Origin: JBCKUK01 sp038924905
Lineage (GTDB): Bacteria; Pseudomonadota; Gammaproteobacteria; Burkholderiales; Methylophilaceae
Assembly (NCBI GenBank): GCA_038924905.1
Contig: JBCKUK010000008.1
Coordinates: 1 to 48,540, forward strand
Direction: 5' to 3'
Length of the DNA stretch: 48,540 bases
The translations under genes were made by a program, and so were the position numbers. Positions 15,992 to 24,717 of the stretch are shown here, in pieces. The stretch's first letter is position 1; each line of letters begins with the position of its first letter. The notes beneath the pieces are model-generated. The model saw only the letters and a program-made list of their open reading frames with translations. It searched no databases and was not told the DNA's origin.

Positions 15992-16684
15992 ATGAGTATT
16001 AAGCAATTAGTTTGGCGTAGCTTGCTGGCGTTCATCATCATTGTCCTGCTTTATCAGCTTTGGATATTTCTGCACATTTGCTGGTGGATTAATCACAACC
16101 CCTCTGACAGCGCATTCATGCAAGACCGCTTGGAAATTCTGCAAGCAAACAACCCCGATGCTGAGCTAAGGCACAAGTGGGTGGAATACAAAAAAATATC
16201 GAACAACCTCAAGCGCGCTGTGATTGTCGCTGAGGACTCCAAGTTTATCGATCATGAAGGTTTTGACTGGGAAGGCATACAGAAGGCCTACGAAAAAAAT
16301 CTGAAAAAAGGCAGGATTGTGGCGGGTGGCTCTACCATCAGCCAGCAGCTTGCCAAAAACCTGTTTCTTTCCACCAAACGCACACCTTGGCGCAAGCTGG
16401 AAGAAGCCGCCATTACGCTAATGTTGGAGAAAATGCTCAGCAAGCGGCGTATCTATGAGATTTACCTTAACGTCATCGAGTGGGGCAATGGCGTATTTGG
16501 CGCAGAAGCCGCCGCCAGACACTATTTCAAGACCAGTGCTGCAAGCCTGTCCAGCTGGCAGGCAGCCAAGCTTGCTGCCATGATTCCCAACCCCAGGTTT
16601 TATGACAAGCATCAGGAGGCACGCGGATTAGTGCGCAGAGCCGGCATTATAGAGGCGCGGATGTATCAGGTCGTCGTGCCCTGA
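15992..16684 (+). CDS. mtgA: Monofunctional peptidoglycan glycosyltransferase
   Basis: A GT51 glycosyltransferase that polymerises lipid II into glycan strands, 230 residues. One N-terminal membrane anchor (about 10-32) precedes the periplasmic domain with the five usual blocks: EDSKFIDHEGFDW (catalytic Glu), GGSTISQQLAKNLFLS, RKLEEAAITLMLE, EIYLNVIEWGNGVFG and AAMIPNPRFYD. No transpeptidase domain follows, as in MtgA. Its stop codon directly abuts the uvrA stop on the other strand, with no room for a separate terminator. Confidence 0.94.
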   Translation: MSIKQLVWRSLLAFIIIVLLYQLWIFLHICWWINHNPSDSAFMQDRLEILQANNPDAELRHKWVEYKKISNNLKRAVIVAEDSKFIDHEGFDWEGIQKAYEKNLKKGRIVAGGSTISQQLAKNLFLSTKRTPWRKLEEAAITLMLEKMLSKRRIYEIYLNVIEWGNGVFGAEAAARHYFKTSAASLSSWQAAKLAAMIPNPRFYDKHQEARGLVRRAGIIEARMYQVVVP

Positions 16685-19504
16685 TTATTTTTTAAGTACT
16701 GTTTTCAGGTGCTTTCCGGTGTAACTTTTGGCGTTATCAGCCACTTGTTCCGGTGTGCCCTTGGCGATAATCACACCACCACCGTCGCCGCCTTCCGGTC
16801 CCAAATCTATCAACCAATCCGCAGTCTTAATCACGTCCATATTGTGCTCAATAATGACGATGGTGTTGCCATGGTCGCGCAGGCGGTGCAGCACATCCAA
16901 GAGCAATTGAATATCGGCAAAATGCAGGCCGGTGGTGGGTTCATCGAGGATATACAGCGTGCGGCCGGTATCGCGCTTGGATAGTTCCAGAGCTAACTTC
17001 ACCCGCTGCGCTTCGCCACCGGAGAGTGTGGTGGCCGATTGCCCGAGCGTGATGTAACCCAGGCCGACATCAAGTAGTGTGCGCAGCTTTCGTGCAATGA
17101 CGGGTTGTGCATTGAAAAATCCGTGCGCCTGCTCTACCGTCATTTTCAGTACTTCACGGATGTTCTTTCCCTTAAAGTGGATTTCCAGGGTTTCCCGATT
17201 GTAACGATCGCCCTTGCACACGTCGCAGGGCACGTAAACGTCGGGTAAAAAATGCATTTCTACGCGGATGACGCCGTCACCCTGGCAAGCTTCGCAGCGG
17301 CCACCCTTGACGTTAAATGAGTATCTGCCCGGGCCATAACCGCGTGCGCGCGATTCCGGCACGCCAGCAAACAATTCACGAATCGGGGTAAATAAGCCAG
17401 TATAAGTGGCAGGGTTGGAGCGCGGCGTACGCCCGATCGGGCTTTGGTCTACATCGACGACTTTATCGAAAAATGCCAAGCCATCAATTGCGCCAAAAGG
17501 CGCAGGCTCAGTAGAACTGCCATACAGATGCTGCGCTATTGCACGATAGAGCGTGTCGTTAATCAGCGTGGATTTACCCGAGCCGGAAACGCCAGTGACG
17601 CAGGTGAGCAACCCTACAGGTAAATCCAGGGTGACATCCTTAAGATTATTGCCTGTGGCATGGGTCATCTTTAGCCAGCGTTTGGGGTCGGGCACATGCC
17701 GTTTTTTAGGCAGCGCAATCTGTTTTGTCCCGCAAAGATATTGCCCGGTCAGTGAGCTTTTATTTTGCTGGATTTCGGTTGGCGTACCTTCTGCCACAAT
17801 TTGGCCGCCGTGCTCGCCAGCGCCGGGGCCAATATCTACTACGTAATCAGCGGCCAGGATAGCGTCATGATCGTGTTCGATGACAATCACAGTATTACCG
17901 ATGTCGCGCAGACGCTTGAGTGTTTCCAGCAGGCGATCATTGTCACGCTGATGCAGGCCGATGGAAGGTTCGTCCAGCACATACATGACGCCTGTCAGGC
18001 CAGAGCCGATTTGCGAGGCCAGGCGTATGCGTTGTGCTTCACCGCCGGATAATGTCTCTGCCGAACGCGAGAGGGAAAGATATTCCAGACCGACGTTGGT
18101 TAGAAATTTTAAACGGCTGCTGATTTCCTTGACAATTTTATCGGCAATCGCTAATTTCTGGCCCGTCAGCGCCAGTGTGTCAAAGAAATTGAGTGTCTGT
18201 TTTAGAGGGGTTTCGCAAACTTCGTGGATATTTTTCCCACCTACTTTTACATGGCGCGCTTCAATTCTCAATCGAGTGCCACTGCAATCCGGGCAGGCCT
18301 GTGAATTAAGGTATTTCGCCAATTCTTCGCGCACCGTGCTTGAATCGGTCTCGTGGTAGCGGCGTTGCAGGTTGTTGAGGATGCCCTCAAACGCATGGCT
18401 TTTTTGGAAAAACATGCCGCGTTCATTCATATATTTAAACGCAATAGCTTCTTTGCCGCTGCCATGCAACAAGGCCTGCTGGATGTGAGGTGGCAGATGC
18501 TCAAAAGTGGTGTCGAGGCTAAATCCATAATGGGTTGCCAGGCTTTGCAGCATTTGAAAATAGAACTGGTTGCGCCTGTCCCAGCCCTTGATTGCACCAG
18601 CAGCCAACGACAAGTGCGGGAAGGCCACCACGCGTTTGGGGTCAAAAAAGCTGATCTGGCCCAAACCGTCACATTTCGGGCAAGCGCCCATTGGGTTGTT
18701 GAACGAAAACAGGCGCGGCTCCAGCTCTGCCAGGGAGTAATCGCACAGCGGGCAGGAGAATTTTGCCGAGAATAGATGTTCTTTTGCGTTATCCATCTCC
18801 ATTGCAATTGCCTTGCCTTCTGCCAGACGTAGCGCGGTCTCGAATGATTCGGCAATGCGCTGTTTCATGTCCACTTTTACTTTCAGCCGGTCAACCACTA
18901 CATCTACATTGTGTTTAGTGGTTTTGGCCAGCTTGGGGATAGCGTCCATTTCGTAAATCTTGCCGTCTACACGCACTCTTACAAATCCCTGCGCTTTTAA
19001 CTCATCAAATAAATCCAGCTGTTCGCCTTTGCGGTTCGCCACCAAAGGCGCCAGTATCATGAGCTTGGTGTCTTCCGGTAGTCCAAGCACGCTATCCACC
19101 ATCTGTGAAACGGTCTGCGCTTCAAGCTTGATGTGGTGTTCAGGACATTCCGGGTCACCAGCGCGGGCGTATAGCAGACGCAGATAATCGTGAATCTCGG
19201 TGACGGTGCCGACGGTAGAACGCGGATTGTGCGAGGTGGATTTTTGCTCAATGGAAATGGCAGGCGAGAGGCCTTCAATCAGATCAACATCGGGTTTATC
19301 CATGCGCGCCAGGAATTGCCGTGCATAAGCCGAGAGCGACTCCACATAGCGACGCTGACCCTCGGCGTAAAGCGTATCGAAAGCAAGTGAAGATTTTCCC
19401 GAGCCAGAAAGTCCGGTAATGACAATCAGTTTGTTGCGCGGCAGATCCAGCGAAACGTTTTTTAGGTTGTGCGTGCGTGCGCCGCGTATGCGAATAAAAT
19501 CCAT
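16685..19504 (-). CDS. uvrA: Excinuclease ABC subunit A
   Basis: DNA damage recognition ATPase of nucleotide excision repair, 939 residues, typical length. Two ABC modules: Walker A GLSGSGKSS (31-39) and GVSGSGKST (about 640), signatures LSGGEAQRIRLA and LSGGEAQRVKLA, Walker B VLDEPSIGLHQRD and ILDEPTTGLHF. Two zinc fingers are visible, CPLCDYSLAE...CPKCDG and CEACQGDGVIRV...CDVCKG. The gene is divergent from the MFS gene; no LexA box is obvious in the 117-bp gap. Confidence 0.98.
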   Translation of the reverse strand: MDFIRIRGARTHNLKNVSLDLPRNKLIVITGLSGSGKSSLAFDTLYAEGQRRYVESLSAYARQFLARMDKPDVDLIEGLSPAISIEQKSTSHNPRSTVGTVTEIHDYLRLLYARAGDPECPEHHIKLEAQTVSQMVDSVLGLPEDTKLMILAPLVANRKGEQLDLFDELKAQGFVRVRVDGKIYEMDAIPKLAKTTKHNVDVVVDRLKVKVDMKQRIAESFETALRLAEGKAIAMEMDNAKEHLFSAKFSCPLCDYSLAELEPRLFSFNNPMGACPKCDGLGQISFFDPKRVVAFPHLSLAAGAIKGWDRRNQFYFQMLQSLATHYGFSLDTTFEHLPPHIQQALLHGSGKEAIAFKYMNERGMFFQKSHAFEGILNNLQRRYHETDSSTVREELAKYLNSQACPDCSGTRLRIEARHVKVGGKNIHEVCETPLKQTLNFFDTLALTGQKLAIADKIVKEISSRLKFLTNVGLEYLSLSRSAETLSGGEAQRIRLASQIGSGLTGVMYVLDEPSIGLHQRDNDRLLETLKRLRDIGNTVIVIEHDHDAILAADYVVDIGPGAGEHGGQIVAEGTPTEIQQNKSSLTGQYLCGTKQIALPKKRHVPDPKRWLKMTHATGNNLKDVTLDLPVGLLTCVTGVSGSGKSTLINDTLYRAIAQHLYGSSTEPAPFGAIDGLAFFDKVVDVDQSPIGRTPRSNPATYTGLFTPIRELFAGVPESRARGYGPGRYSFNVKGGRCEACQGDGVIRVEMHFLPDVYVPCDVCKGDRYNRETLEIHFKGKNIREVLKMTVEQAHGFFNAQPVIARKLRTLLDVGLGYITLGQSATTLSGGEAQRVKLALELSKRDTGRTLYILDEPTTGLHFADIQLLLDVLHRLRDHGNTIVIIEHNMDVIKTADWLIDLGPEGGDGGGVIIAKGTPEQVADNAKSYTGKHLKTVLKK

Positions 19505-19621
19505 CGTATTTCTATCGGCCTAAGTAAATTTAATCTCGCTTGAGCACCTACAACAGCACATGACTTTGTAGGGCAACCTGTTAATATACGCAATTCCCAG
19601 CCCTACATTCAATAACTTTCA

Positions 19622-21010
19622 ATGCAATATACAGAATCAATGTCGCCGCCTGAGCTGCGCGCGAGTATCAGCCTAGCCTCCATTTACGGTCTGCGTATGT
19701 TGGGCATGTTTCTCATTCTGCCGATTTTTTCGATTTATGCAGAAACGCTGCCTGGCGGCCAAAACCATGTGATGATTGGTTTAGCACTTGGTGCTTATGG
19801 TCTTACGCAGGCATTGTTTCAACTGCCGTTCGGCATGGCATCAGATAAATTTGGGCGCAAACGCGTGATTTATATCGGCCTTGCGATGCTTGTGATTGGC
19901 AGCATCACTGCGGCGTTAGCCACCGATATTTACACCGTGATTATCGGCCGCTCTATCCAGGGCGCTGGCGCGATTTCAGCCGCAGTCACTGCGTTGGTGG
20001 CCGACTTAACTCGCGAAGAGCATCGCACCAAGGCGATGGCCATGATAGGCGGCACCATCGGCGTGACATTCGCTTTGTCATTGGTTGCCGGCCCTGCGCT
20101 TAATCAATGGATAGGTGTTTCCGGCATTTTTTGGCTGACTGGAATTCTGGCTATGCTGGCGATTCTGGTGGTTAAATTCGTCGTGCCTGACCCACTGATC
20201 AGCCGTTTTCACTCTGATGCTGAAGCGGTTCCGGCGCGTCTGAAGGGAGTATTGCAAAACCCGCAATTGCTACGCCTCAACTATGGCATATTTGCCTTGC
20301 ATGCGGCGCAAATGGCGATGTTCGTGGTGGTGCCCTTTGCCATCAAACAAACCAGCGGCATGGGCGTCAATGACCATTGGCAGATTTACCTGCCTATCCT
20401 GCTGCTGTCTTTTGCCCTGATGCTGCCTGCAATTATTGTGGGCGAAAAACGCGCAAAATTAAAGCCGGTTTTTGTTTTGGCAGTCGCGCTGATGCTGGTT
20501 GCGCAGATGCTCTTTGCCGCGTCTATCCAGCATTTCTGGGGTGTCGTTATTTCGCTTGGCGTTTACTTCACCGCCTTTAATATTCTTGAGGCGAGCCTGC
20601 CCTCCATAATCTCTAAAGTTGCCCCTGCGGCATCCAAAGGAACTGCGATGGGCGTGTATAATACTGCTCAATCGTTAGGCATATTTGTGGGCGCTGTTGC
20701 AGGCGGTTATTTATCGCACTATTACAGCTTTTCAGCAGTATTCATGTTTTGCAGTGTGCTGATGGCGCTGTGGCTATTCCTGGCATTAAGCATGCAGGCG
20801 CCACCAGCGGTTAAGAGCAAAATGTATCATTTGGGTGAAATTAGTACGGCCAGCGCTAAAACGCTATCAGACCGCCTGAGCAAGCTGCCAGGTGTGCGCG
20901 AAGCCGTAGTCATTGCGGAAGAAGGTTTAGTGGTGCTCAAAGTGGATATGCAGCAAAACTGGGATGAGCAGGCGGCCTTGCGCCTTATAGGTAAACAAGC
21001 CTCGCTATAG
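19622..21010 (+). CDS. MFS transporter with a C-terminal extra domain
   Basis: A 462-residue major facilitator with about 12 hydrophobic segments over residues 15-395. The motif A loop reads FGMASDKFGRKRVIYIG and motif C region FALSLVAGPALNQ suggests a drug/H+ antiporter-type exporter. After the last helix there is a 65-residue soluble tail (KLPGVREAVVIAEEGLVVLKVD) with an alpha/beta pattern like a small HMA- or ACT-type domain. The position between uvrA and ssb is the usual one for this gene in betaproteobacteria. The substrate is unknown. Confidence 0.85.
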   Translation: MQYTESMSPPELRASISLASIYGLRMLGMFLILPIFSIYAETLPGGQNHVMIGLALGAYGLTQALFQLPFGMASDKFGRKRVIYIGLAMLVIGSITAALATDIYTVIIGRSIQGAGAISAAVTALVADLTREEHRTKAMAMIGGTIGVTFALSLVAGPALNQWIGVSGIFWLTGILAMLAILVVKFVVPDPLISRFHSDAEAVPARLKGVLQNPQLLRLNYGIFALHAAQMAMFVVVPFAIKQTSGMGVNDHWQIYLPILLLSFALMLPAIIVGEKRAKLKPVFVLAVALMLVAQMLFAASIQHFWGVVISLGVYFTAFNILEASLPSIISKVAPAASKGTAMGVYNTAQSLGIFVGAVAGGYLSHYYSFSAVFMFCSVLMALWLFLALSMQAPPAVKSKMYHLGEISTASAKTLSDRLSKLPGVREAVVIAEEGLVVLKVDMQQNWDEQAALRLIGKQASL

Positions 21011-21041
21011 CCAGGCAGGCTGCAATAAAAGGGAGAATGAG

Positions 21042-21557
21042 ATGGCATCTGTCAATAAAGTAATACTGGTGGGCAATCTGGGGCGCGACCCCGAGGTGCG
21101 TTATATGCCTAATGGCGAGGCGGTGTGCAATTTCAGTATTGCCACCACGGAAAATTGGAAAGACAAAAACGGCCAGAAGCAGGAAAAAACCGAATGGCAC
21201 AATATTGTGATGTATCGCAGATTGGCCGAAATTGCCGGAGAGTATTTGAAAAAAGGCCGCTCGGTGTATGTGGAAGGCCGTTTGCAAACACGCAAATGGG
21301 AAAAAGAAGGCGTGACGCGCTATAGCACCGAAATCATTGCCGACCAGATGCAAATGCTGGGTAGCCGCGAAGGCGGTGGAAGCTCGAATGCCAGCTACGA
21401 TGGCGGCCCAGCCGATGAGATGAATCAGGATGCAGGTCCGGCATCAGATCAATCGTCTCCCGCCGAAACATCTTCGGCCAAGGACAAGACATCGGCAGCC
21501 AAGCCTGCAGCTGGCGGTTCTGGTTTCGATGATTTTGAGGACGATATTCCATTTTAA
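21042..21557 (+). CDS. ssb: Single-stranded DNA-binding protein
   Basis: Binds ssDNA in replication and repair, 171 residues. The OB fold (1-112) begins ASVNKVILVGNLGRDPEVR and includes WHNIVMYRRLAEIAGEYLKK. A flexible Ser/Ala/Gly-rich linker leads to the acidic tip DDFEDDIPF, which recruits partner proteins. GGGAG precedes the ATG. The fmdB gene follows after 14 bp. Confidence 0.97.
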   Translation: MASVNKVILVGNLGRDPEVRYMPNGEAVCNFSIATTENWKDKNGQKQEKTEWHNIVMYRRLAEIAGEYLKKGRSVYVEGRLQTRKWEKEGVTRYSTEIIADQMQMLGSREGGGSSNASYDGGPADEMNQDAGPASDQSSPAETSSAKDKTSAAKPAAGGSGFDDFEDDIPF

Positions 21558-21571
21558 CAGGGTATTGATAT

Positions 21572-21916
21572 ATGCCTATTTACGATTACCAATGCAGCAG
21601 TTGCGGCTTCAAAAAAGAAGTGATGCGCAAAATCAGCGAGCCAAATCTAACGGCCTGCCCGGAGTGCGGCAAACAGACTTTTGCCAAACAGCTTTCTGCG
21701 CCCAGCTTTCAACTGAGCGGTAGCGGCTGGTATGCCACCGATTTCAAGAATTCCGGCGCCAAAAAAGGCGAAGCCAAACCCGAGAGTAAGCCAGATAACA
21801 GTTCGCCAGATAACAGTTCGCCAGATAAAAAAACAGAAAAGAAAACAGAATCAACCGAAGCTCCTGCATCCGCAACCCCGGTTGTGCCTGTCACTAATGC
21901 CAATCAAACTAGATAA
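21572..21916 (+). CDS. FmdB-type zinc-ribbon protein
   Basis: A 114-residue protein with an N-terminal zinc ribbon (MPIYDYQCSSCGF...CPECGKQ, two CxxC pairs) and the family box FAKQLSAPSFQLSGSGWY. The C-terminal 45 residues are a low-complexity Lys/Glu/Ser/Pro tail that includes a PDNSS repeat from a 15-bp tandem duplication. Function is unknown; it is normally found just before DUF502 and aspS, as here. Confidence 0.85.
   Translation: MPIYDYQCSSCGFKKEVMRKISEPNLTACPECGKQTFAKQLSAPSFQLSGSGWYATDFKNSGAKKGEAKPESKPDNSSPDNSSPDKKTEKKTESTEAPASATPVVPVTNANQTR
21791..21828 (+). repeat. 15-bp tandem repeat in the FmdB tail
   Basis: CCAGATAACAGTTCG at 21791-21805 and 21806-21820, then a partial CCAGATAA at 21821. 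It encodes PDNSS twice in frame, so copy number could vary without breaking the gene. Confidence 0.9.
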
Positions 21917-21920
21917 AGTT

Positions 21921-22574
21921 ATGACAAAACGCTATTTCATTACCGGCTTGCTGGTGCTGGTGCCTCTGGTCATCACCATCTGGGTGCTAAAAAGCCTGAT
22001 CGGCTTGATGGACCAAAGCTTGCTGCTACTGCCAGCATCCTGGCGGCCGCTGGCGCAGACCGGTTACGATATCCCAGGCGTCGGTGCTTTGCTTACCGTG
22101 CTCATTGTGTTTGTCACCGGCATGGTCGCCACCAATTTCTTTGGCAAACGTATCCTGCTGTTCTGGGAAGCCCTGCTTGCCCGCGTACCCGTGGTCAAAT
22201 CCATTTATTACAGTGTCAAGCAGGTATCCGACACCTTGTTTTCTGATTCTGGCGTGGCTTTCCGCAAAGCGCTGTTAGTACAATATCCACGTGAAGGCAG
22301 CTGGACCATCGGCTTTATGACGGGCGTACCTGGCGGCGATGTGGTGAATCATCTGAAAGGTGATTATGTCAGCGTGTATGTGCCAACTACCCCCAACCCG
22401 ACCTCCGGTTTTTTCCTGATGATGCCCAAAGCAGACGTCATTGAGTTGGATATGAGCGTAGATGAAGCCTTGAAATACATTATCAGCATGGGCGTGGTAG
22501 CGCCGGGAAAAACCAAAAAACGCGCTGCCAAGCCCGCTAGTGAATCACCAGCCAAACCTCTTTCCAGCCTTTAA
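21921..22574 (+). CDS. DUF502 family membrane protein
   Basis: A 217-residue inner-membrane protein. Two transmembrane helices (about 5-27 and 53-75) flank a short loop; the rest is a soluble domain with YSVKQVSDTLFSD, the DUF502 hallmarks VQYPREGSWTIGFMTG and VYVPTTPNPTSGFF, and a Lys/Ala/Pro-rich end. The start ATG at 21921 follows the fmdB stop by 4 bp; a longer reading frame upstream overlaps fmdB and is not credible. Function is unknown, but linkage with aspS is conserved. Confidence 0.88.
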   Translation: MTKRYFITGLLVLVPLVITIWVLKSLIGLMDQSLLLLPASWRPLAQTGYDIPGVGALLTVLIVFVTGMVATNFFGKRILLFWEALLARVPVVKSIYYSVKQVSDTLFSDSGVAFRKALLVQYPREGSWTIGFMTGVPGGDVVNHLKGDYVSVYVPTTPNPTSGFFLMMPKADVIELDMSVDEALKYIISMGVVAPGKTKKRAAKPASESPAKPLSSL

Positions 22575-22592
22575 GATTAAGAGTTCCTGAAT

Positions 22593-24359
22593 ATGCGTAC
22601 TCATTACTGCGGCGCTGTTAACCGCGAACTTATTGGCCAAACCGTTACCCTTTGTGGCTGGGCGCACCGTCGCCGTGACCACGGCGGCGTGATTTTTATA
22701 GATTTGCGCGACCGCGAAGGCATGGCGCAAGTCGTGATTGACCCGGATACCAAGGAAGCTTTTGCCATTGCAGAATCCATTCGCAACGAGTTTGTGCTTA
22801 AAGTGGTGTGCAAGGTGCGTGCCCGTCCGGAAGGAACGGTCAACTCTAACATTCCAACTGGTGAAGTGGAAATGCTGGCGAGCGAGATTGAAATCCTCAA
22901 CCCATCGCTCACCCCGCCTTTCATGCTGGACGATGAGACGCTTACAGAGACCGTAAGGCTGGAACACCGCTACATCGACCTGCGCCGCCCAGCGATGCAA
23001 AAAAACCTGATGCTGCGCTATCGCGTATCCAAAACTCTGCGCGATTATCTGGATATCAACGGTTTTATTGAAGTTGAAACGCCGATGCTTACCCGTAGCA
23101 CACCGGAAGGCGCGCGCGATTACCTGGTGCCATCACGCGTACATGCCGGCCATTTTTTCGCCTTGCCGCAATCACCGCAGCTGTTTAAACAACTGTTGAT
23201 GGTGTCAGGTTTCGACCGCTACTTTCAGATTACCAAATGTTTCCGCGATGAAGATTTGCGCGCCGACCGCCAGCCGGAATTCACCCAGGTAGATATCGAA
23301 ACCTCCTTCCTGAGCGAAGAAGAAATCATGAACATCGTCGAAGAAATGATTCGGCAGATGTTCAAGAGCGTGCAAGGCGTGGAGCTGCCAGCCGCATTCC
23401 CCAGAATTTCCCATGCTGAGGCAATGAATAAATACGGCTCCGATAAGCCGGATATGCGCGTCACCCTGGAAATTACTGAGCTTACCGACGTGATGAAGGA
23501 TGTCGATTTCAAGGTATTCTCCGGCGCTGCTAATATGGAAGGCGGCCGCGTAGCTGCCCTGCGTGTGCCTAATGGCGGGGCAATTTCGCGCTCCGAGATT
23601 GATGCCTATACCGAATTCGTCAAGATTTACGGCGCCAAGGGCTTGGCCTATATCAAGATTAACGACGTGACCAAACTGAATGAAGAAGGCCTGCAAAGCC
23701 CAATTGTTAAAAATATCCACGTCAAGGCCCTGCAAGCGGTAATAGACCAGACAGGCTCGCAGAATGGCGATATCGTGTTCTTTGGCGCAGATAAAGCCAA
23801 AGTGGTGAACGAGGCTTTAGGTGCTTTAAGAGCCAAAATCGGCCACGAAAAAAATCACCTCGATGGCCGCGCCTGGGCGCCGCTGTGGGTTACGGATTTT
23901 CCCATGTTCGAGTTTGACGAAGAAAATAACCGTTGGGCTGCATTGCATCACCCGTTCACCGCGCCAAAAGACGGCCATGAAGATTTGCTCACTACCAACC
24001 CTGGTGCAGCAATGTCCAAGGCCTACGATATGGTTATCAACGGCTGGGAAGTCGGCGGCGGCTCGGTGCGTATCCACAAGCAGGAAGTGCAATCCAAAGT
24101 GTTCGACGCACTGAATATCAGCAAGGAAGAAGCGCAGGAGAAATTCGGCTTCTTGCTCGATGCCCTGCAATACGGCGCGCCACCGCATGGTGGCCTGGCA
24201 TTTGGTCTCGACCGTCTAGTCACACTGATGGCTGGCGCCGAGTCCATCCGCGATGTGATCGCCTTCCCCAAGACCCAGCGTGCACAGTGCCTGATGACTA
24301 ACGCGCCGAGTGAAGTGGATGAGAAGCAGTTGCGGGAGTTGCACATACGCCTTCTATAG
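22593..24359 (+). CDS. aspS: Aspartyl-tRNA synthetase, C-terminus altered by an IS
   Basis: Class II synthetase charging tRNA-Asp (and tRNA-Asn if the organism uses the indirect route), 588 residues. An OB anticodon-binding domain (1-110) is followed by class II motifs: motif 1 around RSTPEGARDYLVPS, motif 2 FRDEDLRADRQPEFTQ, motif 3 GGLAFGLDRLVTLM, and the bacterial insertion domain between. The chain ends QLRELHIRLL and the TAG touches the left end of the IS at 24360. On the far side of the IS (25746 onward) one frame reads NIRQPAA then stop, a plausible lost tail. The catalytic core is complete, so the enzyme should work. Confidence 0.96.
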   Translation: MRTHYCGAVNRELIGQTVTLCGWAHRRRDHGGVIFIDLRDREGMAQVVIDPDTKEAFAIAESIRNEFVLKVVCKVRARPEGTVNSNIPTGEVEMLASEIEILNPSLTPPFMLDDETLTETVRLEHRYIDLRRPAMQKNLMLRYRVSKTLRDYLDINGFIEVETPMLTRSTPEGARDYLVPSRVHAGHFFALPQSPQLFKQLLMVSGFDRYFQITKCFRDEDLRADRQPEFTQVDIETSFLSEEEIMNIVEEMIRQMFKSVQGVELPAAFPRISHAEAMNKYGSDKPDMRVTLEITELTDVMKDVDFKVFSGAANMEGGRVAALRVPNGGAISRSEIDAYTEFVKIYGAKGLAYIKINDVTKLNEEGLQSPIVKNIHVKALQAVIDQTGSQNGDIVFFGADKAKVVNEALGALRAKIGHEKNHLDGRAWAPLWVTDFPMFEFDEENNRWAALHHPFTAPKDGHEDLLTTNPGAAMSKAYDMVINGWEVGGGSVRIHKQEVQSKVFDALNISKEEAQEKFGFLLDALQYGAPPHGGLAFGLDRLVTLMAGAESIRDVIAFPKTQRAQCLMTNAPSEVDEKQLRELHIRLL

Positions 24360-24420
24360 TGGACCCTGAATTTCAGACAGTGAATTAAGATAGAAGCCTG
24401 CCGTAAAAAAGGAGCAGGTG

Positions 24421-24717
24421 ATGAGTGAAAGCAAGCGCAAGAATTTTACCAGCGGGTTCAAGGCCAAGGTGGCGCTGGAAGCGATCCGTGGCGTGAAGAC
24501 ATCGAACGAGATTGGACAGGAGTTTGGCGTACATCCGACGCAGGTTGGTTTGTGGAAGAAGGAATTGCAGGAGCAGGCGTCAAGTCTGTTTGATGCCAAG
24601 CGCGGCCCCAAACCTGCCGACCCGTCCGCCAGCCCGGAGCGCCTGTATTCCGAGATCGGCCGACTGAAGATGGAACTGGACTGGCTCAAAAAAAAGTCTG
24701 GGATATGCCTGCCATGA
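24421..24717 (+). CDS. IS3 transposase OrfA
   Basis: A 98-residue helix-turn-helix protein, the DNA-binding half of an IS3 transposase: KNFTSGFKAKVALEAIRG, then IGQEFGVHPTQVGLWKKEL, and a leucine-zipper-like end LYSEIGRLKMELDWLKKK. GGAG at 24411 sits 6 bp before the ATG at 24421. The run AAAAAAAAG at 24688-24696 should allow a -1 shift into OrfB, giving the OrfAB transposase (reading ...KKKVWDMPAMTRR...). Confidence 0.9.
   Translation: MSESKRKNFTSGFKAKVALEAIRGVKTSNEIGQEFGVHPTQVGLWKKELQEQASSLFDAKRGPKPADPSASPERLYSEIGRLKMELDWLKKKSGICLP

Noticed and set aside
19505..19621. LexA box before uvrA
   Set aside because: Only a partial CTGT-N8 with no matching ACAG; not enough to call.
24705..24717. 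OrfA/OrfB overlap as a harmful frameshift
   Set aside because: This is the normal IS3 arrangement with a slippery A8G run for programmed -1 frameshifting.
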